From Bryoerythrophyllum caledonicum (lineage: Eukaryota; Streptophyta; Bryopsida; Pottiales; Pottiaceae), in contig OZ020517.1 in the NCBI GenBank assembly GCA_963971425.1, positions 21,834,462 through 21,898,461 on the forward strand: DNA of 64,000 nucleotides, read 5' to 3'. The notes beneath the pieces were generated by a model. The model saw nothing but the letters and a program-made list of their open reading frames with translations, made no database searches and was not told the DNA's origin. The translations under genes and the position numbers were made by a program. Within the stretch, counting starts at the first letter, position 1. Each line of letters begins with the position of its first letter. This document shows, one piece after another, positions 59,047 through 64,000 of this stretch.

Positions 59047-60677
59047 ATGACATGTAACACCAGAAAAAGCTCCAACATCCACATGGAGGTGGAGACCATA
59101 GAGGACAACTCCACAACAACGCCAACCACGAAAACACCAAGAAAGATGGACAAGGAAGGTGGTAGCAGCAAAAAAACAAGGTCTCCCCAAGACAAGAAGA
59201 TAAGACAATTTGCAATCCAGAAATATGCTCCTTCAAATTTTGGATGGGCTTCCAAGCAATGGAGGCAATTGCAATAGAAGAGGGCGTTGAACCTCTATTT
59301 AGTGGTGAAACGGTTGAAGACATGATCACTAGAGGACTAAAACCGGAGGAGGCCAAGGAGGTTAGCATTGCAAGGGTAGTTTTTCCCCGTATCCCACAAT
59401 TGTTATATCCTATGTCAAGGAAAGGGGTGGTTGGACAACACTACAACCTTACCCAAATTCCTTTCGACATTCCCACAAACGAGAACTCAGGTATGTCACT
59501 TGACTTTCATGTTGGAATTCACTTTGAAATCCCCAAACACCCTATTATGCATGATGAGGTAAAGGAGATGGTCATTACAAGGCTAAAAAAGATGAACATT
59601 TCTCTTGGCGAACAACTAATTGACCCTATAGCTATCCAATGCTTAAGCATCAAACAAGGAAAGATTAAGGGGGTGTGGGCGGGAAGCATTAAACTACACT
59701 TGCTCAAACCCGAAGTAGATGGGTTAATGTTACTAAAAGGCATCAGACCCTTTATTCTCAAGATTGGGGAAGAATTAATTGTTGGTAAAGTTTGCAAGGC
59801 TTACCAAAGCATTTCTAAGGGTTCTAACCTCTCCGTGAAGGTTAAAAGTGATGTATTGAAGGACATTACAGCTCAAGCACTCTTCAAGGAAGTACTTGAA
59901 GATAGCTTCCATCGTGGATTCGAATTTGAGCTAACGGGAGTGCAAAAGAAATATGAAGACTCCCATGCCTTTCTTATTACTACTACTCCCAAGCAAGTGA
60001 AGAAAATCCTCCTTCATCAAGCGACCGCCCAACATGAAGTATTGGAAACAAGGCAAGCGCTTGAGGTCAATGGACCAAAAGGTAAACTCGAAACTAAAGC
60101 TAAAAAAGATGCATTAACATTAACCTTATCTCCCCTCCCCATTCACTTGGATGTAATGCACACCACCCAAGAAATCTACAAGGTCATGGGTGGTGCAAAT
60201 GTCCGCTCCGTATGGTTCCATAAAGATAACGGTACTAACCACAATGGCAATGGCAATGTTTTATGTGCTAACCCTATTGTATATAGGACATTTGTGGGGA
60301 AAACTCAAATTATTGGAGGTAACTATGTGGATTTTGCACCTCATCGACGTAGCTTAGAAGGGGACTCCCCTCCCACCATGGAAGAAATCAAATCCTTTGG
60401 ATTTGATGATATCAACACCGCCATTGTCAACACTATGACCACTTTCCAAATGCAAGAAAAGACCAACAACGTGACCAAGGAGGAACTAGTGGTACTATTG
60501 GAAGAAAACAACAAGAAAATCCGGAAGGAGAACAAAGAGTACGCCGACATGAAGAGCGAGGAATTGAAGAAACAAATGGCAAGTGTACAAGACTCTATGA
60601 AGACCGCCTTTGCCACACTACAAATCATGGCAAGCACTATGACCACTCCAATGCTTGAAGATGGGCGGCCAAACTAG
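59047..60677 (+). CDS. LINE ORF1-like protein, one apparent frameshift
   Basis: The N-terminal frame, 59047-59274, starts MTCNTRKSSN and is basic and Ser/Thr-rich (KKTRSPQDKKIRQFAIQKY). The main frame, 59244-60677 (477 codons), begins GFQAMEAIAIEEGVEPLFSG. The two overlap near 59250, where one base change joins them into about 540 residues. The central region is globular with VVGQHYNLTQIPFDIP, DFHVGIHFEIPKHP, AIQCLSIKQGKIKGVWAG, PFILKIGEELIVGKVC and VMHTTQEIYKVMGG. The C-terminus is a charged coiled coil (LVVLLEENNKKIRKENKEY to ELKKQM). No CCHC knuckle or RRM is visible. The long intact frame and position before ORF2 suggest ORF1 of the LINE, but I do not recognise the fold. It may alternatively begin at 59244 or be a separate gene. 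Confidence 0.55.
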
Positions 60678-60679
60678 AT

Positions 60680-61686
60680 AGTTACAAAGACTACAAACTA
60701 CTACATAGACATAGTATAGCAATACATAGTATAGTGCACATAGTATTTAAACAACATACCAAACACATAGCAAAAAGAAAAAATACCAATACAAATACAA
60801 TATCCGCATATTGTATTAGACATTATACTCAATACAAAAACTATATACAAAATTCCAAACCAAAAATACATACGTATATAAGATACAAATATTATACTCA
60901 ATACTATGCCCAATACTATACACTAAACACAAGCTCTAGTAAAAAAGTAGACATGAGCGGGAATACAAACACAAACCTAAATACACATACAAACAAAACT
61001 CAAATAAACACATACCTCCGCATACATACACACACATACATAAATATACATACAACCACAAACATACACACAACCACAAAAACAACTATCTGCACAACCA
61101 TAGATATACACAAACACACAAATACTATACTCACAAATAACCACACCTCTTACCACCCAACCCCCTCTAGGACCCCTTATAAAAATAAAAATAAAAATAA
61201 AAAAAGCTACACAACTAAAAGCATATACACAAATACACCCCAAAATACAAACAACATCTACTCAAAACTATAAAAAAATACACTCACCTTCACACATATA
61301 CTAAAAACTATTCTCACATCCACAAACATAAATCCAAACAAATACACCACCACACAAGCAACACAAACTATACCGTACACAAATAGCTACTACAACGACA
61401 TAAAAATAATTACTCTCACCACAAGAAATCACACCTCCCACATAAACATATACAAAATCACACACATTGCTACAAACATAAACACTTTTCAAACCACACC
61501 CAAATCCACATATACAATCACCCACACCAAAACAAATAAATACATACATAATAACACATACTTACACACAAAAACATACATAAAGAACGCACATACAAGC
61601 ACATATAAAATAACAGTCACGCACAAATATATAAACAAAAGCATAACTACACCTTTCTATACTAAAAAACAAAATAAAACCTTTAT
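60680..61686 (+). other. A/C-rich spacer between ORF1 and ORF2
   Basis: About 1 kb very poor in G and T, built of ACACATACA, AACACAA and ATACAAA words. All forward frames read as Asn/Thr/His/Ile/Lys-rich low complexity. The 179-codon frame at 60734-61273 is of this kind and probably not a protein on its own, though it could be a decayed upstream part of the ORF2 leader. Confidence 0.6.
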
Positions 61687-63717
61687 TTGTCAATACACCC
61701 AAGAAACTCCAAACACCTTACAAGCCCAAGCACATGTAACAATAGAAAACACATACTATCCAACACAAATATCTACACCCATCCAAATAGAAACATATTC
61801 ACAGGCAGAAATACAAAAAAACCTACAGACACATACACACACAATAACACATACATCAACACAAATACAAACACCCTTAAAAACATAATAATAATAGCTA
61901 ACAAACAACAACACATCAACACAATAAAAATTGTATATAGCAACAACAAGAAGAACCCCAACACAATACATACAACAAAACGCATCACTAATCAAAATAC
62001 TTATAAAATCAAAAATAAAATAAATACTCGAACCTCAATACACCAACACACTAATAAAAAAGAAATAAAAAAACACCTAAAATATAAACATAAACCACAA
62101 ACACCAAACTATCACACTAAACCCAAACACTATAAAATTCTAATACTACTAAGTGGAGACATAGAAACCAACCCCGGACCCATGCCAAATATACTAAAAA
62201 GACATCCCAAAACACATAAGAAAAATGCCAAAATATACTTCAACCCCATTACCATAAAATTACAACCAGAATATGGACAAATAGCAAAATCTTTTGCACC
62301 TTTCCTAAAAAACACACATACATCACACCACATACATAACAATACACACCCAAACTTTGCCCAATACATACAACAAAAAAATACGCATCCACCACCTCAT
62401 ATCCTATATGCCCTAGTAGTCACTACTCACCCACACTTAGATGAATGTAACCACCTCCTAAATCCACTAAATCATACCACAATCACATGGACCAACACAC
62501 TTCTACAAACCTTACTAAACGTACAAAATCCACCAGAACGACTCATTCACATTCCACATCCATACTTAAAACTCCTTGAAAACAACCAAAATATTATAAA
62601 CCATGAGAACTCAAGACATAAAAAACTATATGACTTCATACATAGTCAAACCACACCCCCGTCAAACAAAACAATAAAACTAAAATTTCCTTACCTCCCT
62701 AACAACCTCATAAACGAATCACTAAAATGTCTAGACCCTATACCAGAATACACCTACCCTCCCCCACCTCTTCTCTACATCCCTCTACAAAATCAAAACA
62801 TAAGATCAAACCAAGAAAATACATACATAATCACATGGAATGCCTCCTCACTAAACATTGCCCTCCCCAGCTTACAAACTTTGGTCACACACATAGACAC
62901 ACCACCCGCCCTCATAGTTATACAAGAAACAAAATTAACTGCCAAAAAATCTACAAAATACATACAAAACATATTTCAAAACTATAAACTCATCTTTAAC
63001 AATACACATGCACTTACAAGATGCATTCAACAACAAAGACCATATACACCGGGCCGCGGTGACCTACTTACACTAATACACAAAAAATATGCCTTCCCGG
63101 GCAACATCAACAAAATCCCTACCCCAATGCACATATCACCATACATCCAAATAATCAAAATCACTAATCACCCACTTCAACCGTGGTTAATCTTTCACAT
63201 GTATATGCCATCCCATCCCGAAGATACTAGATTTATCTTAGACATACAAAACACTATCACATCCCAAGTCAACAATAATCCCAATCATACATACCTATTA
63301 TGTGGAGACTTCAATAGAGACATAGCGCTAATTGGCCGCCAAAATGGAAATCGTAACACCCCCCCTCAAAGCATCGATTACCAATGGCGTCGCTTCACAG
63401 AAAGCTTAAACTTTACCTACATCAATACTGATACACAATTCTCTAGACAAGGTGGCTATAATTATAGTGATTGGAGTCTAATAGACGGATTCTATATAAA
63501 TACAAACAACAATACACAATGCACCTCCACAACAGACAAAGATATTATTCTCAATTCAAACCATTCACCAGTACAACTACACATTCCAAATAACACATTA
63601 ATTAGTAGAACTCCTATAATCCTAAATAATGACACTATACGCATACTCAACCCCATTCCCAAAAACAGCATAGAAAATTCAACACAAAACTCTTCAAAGA
63701 AAACTCCGTACAAATAG
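61687..63717 (+). CDS. LINE ORF2 N-terminal part: low-complexity leader, 2A motif, APE endonuclease
   Basis: 676 codons. Residues 1-150 are Asn/Thr/His/Lys-rich low complexity. Residues about 151-165 are ILILLSGDIETNPGP, a 2A ribosome-skipping motif (D-x-E-x-NPG/P) with the usual hydrophobic and SGD context. The skip would fall between codons 62176-62178 (Gly) and 62179-62181 (Pro). Residues about 166-375 are an unfamiliar Pro/His-rich segment with HILYALVVTTHPHLDECNHL. The APE endonuclease runs about 379-650: ITWNASSLN (Asn), VIQETKL (Glu), LLCGDFNRDIA (Asp/Asn), YSDWSLIDGFYI and SNHSP (His; usual SDH is SNH). The frame ends at 63717, but the protein continues in another frame from about 63690, so one base has been gained or lost at 63665-63690. 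Start codon uncertain; the leader may begin further upstream. Confidence 0.82.
   Translation: MSIHPRNSKHLTSPSTCNNRKHILSNTNIYTHPNRNIFTGRNTKKPTDTYTHNNTYINTNTNTLKNIIIIANKQQHINTIKIVYSNNKKNPNTIHTTKRITNQNTYKIKNKINTRTSIHQHTNKKEIKKHLKYKHKPQTPNYHTKPKHYKILILLSGDIETNPGPMPNILKRHPKTHKKNAKIYFNPITIKLQPEYGQIAKSFAPFLKNTHTSHHIHNNTHPNFAQYIQQKNTHPPPHILYALVVTTHPHLDECNHLLNPLNHTTITWTNTLLQTLLNVQNPPERLIHIPHPYLKLLENNQNIINHENSRHKKLYDFIHSQTTPPSNKTIKLKFPYLPNNLINESLKCLDPIPEYTYPPPPLLYIPLQNQNIRSNQENTYIITWNASSLNIALPSLQTLVTHIDTPPALIVIQETKLTAKKSTKYIQNIFQNYKLIFNNTHALTRCIQQQRPYTPGRGDLLTLIHKKYAFPGNINKIPTPMHISPYIQIIKITNHPLQPWLIFHMYMPSHPEDTRFILDIQNTITSQVNNNPNHTYLLCGDFNRDIALIGRQNGNRNTPPQSIDYQWRRFTESLNFTYINTDTQFSRQGGYNYSDWSLIDGFYINTNNNTQCTSTTDKDIILNSNHSPVQLHIPNNTLISRTPIILNNDTIRILNPIPKNSIENSTQNSSKKTPYK
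62134..62181 (+). other. 2A ribosome-skipping motif
   Basis: Encodes ILILLSGDIETNPGP within ORF2. All consensus positions (D, E, N, P, G, P) are present, and the run of Leu/Ile before SGD resembles functional 2A motifs. Translation would release an N-terminal product of about 164 residues and restart at Pro 165 ahead of the endonuclease. Confidence 0.85.
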
Positions 63718-64000
63718 ACTCCCTCATAAACACTCTTGACAATAATAGCCAATTAACACAAGCACAATGGCAAGAAGCATGCCACACCCTAGATAAACTC
63801 ATCAATAAAATCTCTGATACACTAGAACAAACTTGTAAAGCATCCCCAATACCCCAAATGACAAACAAAACTTCTCAACAAAGCGGGTACTTACCCCGCA
63901 AACTTTCTAAAACTTGGAAACAACACCTAACCACATACCATACTATACGGAAAACCATTAGAATGGTAACAAACAACCCTCAATGGCGGAATCACCCCAT

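Larger units (their letters stand above)
55860..64000 (+). mobile_element. Non-LTR retrotransposon, plus copy with 5' region, running off the window
   Basis: The probable element contains, in order: a 5' region with monomer array (about 56900-58100), ORF1 (59047-60677), an A/C-rich spacer (60680-61686) and ORF2 (61687 onward) with 2A motif and APE endonuclease. After 63690 ORF2 continues in another frame (KLFKENSVQIDSLI, GYLPRKLSKTWKQHL, YHTIRKTIRMV) into the pre-RT linker. The RT and the rest are outside the window. That ORF1 and the monomers belong to the same element is inferred from position and orientation. The exact 5' end is unknown. Confidence 0.75.

Noticed and set aside
60734-61273. 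179-codon Asn/Thr/His-rich frame
   Set aside because: Product of A/C-rich low-complexity DNA; all forward frames look alike.
1-64000. CRISPR arrays, operons, tRNA or rRNA genes
   Set aside because: None seen. The repeats are not spacer-separated and the window is eukaryotic. A tRNA scan would be needed to exclude tRNA genes fully.

Overview
The window looks like nuclear DNA from a streptophyte, most likely a land plant with a large, repeat-rich genome. Three things point that way. There is an intact intron-containing gene for the plant membrane-protein family typified by Arabidopsis At1g16860. There are intron-containing relics of a plant-type GH31 alpha-glucosidase and of a plant-type proteasome beta-5 subunit. 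A Dof-like zinc finger and plant-type Ty1/copia, Ty3/gypsy, hAT-like and MULE relics are also present. The species cannot be told from the sequence. Intergenic DNA is AT-rich and gene density is very low; only one gene (31068-34597, + strand) looks complete and intact.

Layout. 1-6.5 kb: a 3'-truncated, nonsense-bearing GH31 pseudogene on the minus strand, and an unassigned minus-strand exon. 6.5-9 kb: a tandem array with an expanded AAAAC microsatellite. 9.4-10.1 kb: a frameshifted Dof-like ORF. 14.2-16.5 kb: a proteasome beta-5 pseudogene that keeps nearly all its exon structure. 17.5-20.1 kb: hAT-like and gypsy relics. 21.5-25 kb: a decayed Ty1/copia element. 25.6-30.6 kb: MITE-like elements, two long polypurine tracts and gene-free CCGG-rich DNA. 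30.85-34.6 kb: the intact membrane-protein gene with an elaborate leader (three uORFs and a G-quadruplex motif). 35.3-35.85 kb: a short unrecognised two-exon gene model. 36-42 kb: a TTAA-flanked MITE, a gypsy element whose 3' LTR carries a 22-bp tandem array of heat-shock elements, tandem repeats and hairpins. 42.9-44.9 kb: an unrecognised gag-like ORF. 46.2-48.9 kb: a MULE transposase relic with a SWIM finger.

The most unusual part is 49.3-64 kb. Two copies of one non-LTR retrotransposon family lie head to head: a 5'-truncated minus-strand copy (50.2-55.85 kb) and a plus-strand copy that keeps its 5' region and runs off the window. Read together they give an architecture of tandem 5' monomers, an unfamiliar ORF1, then ORF2 with a low-complexity leader, a 2A-type ribosome-skipping motif (DIETNPGP), an APE-type endonuclease, reverse transcriptase, RNase H and a C-terminal region resembling the restriction-like (R2-type) endonuclease. 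A 2A peptide together with two nuclease types and RNase H in a plant-lineage LINE is the best candidate for a little-described system here.

Across the window most broken genes and elements carry nonsense codons of the TGG-to-TAG or CAR-to-TAR kind. This fits C-to-T decay of silenced, methylated DNA.
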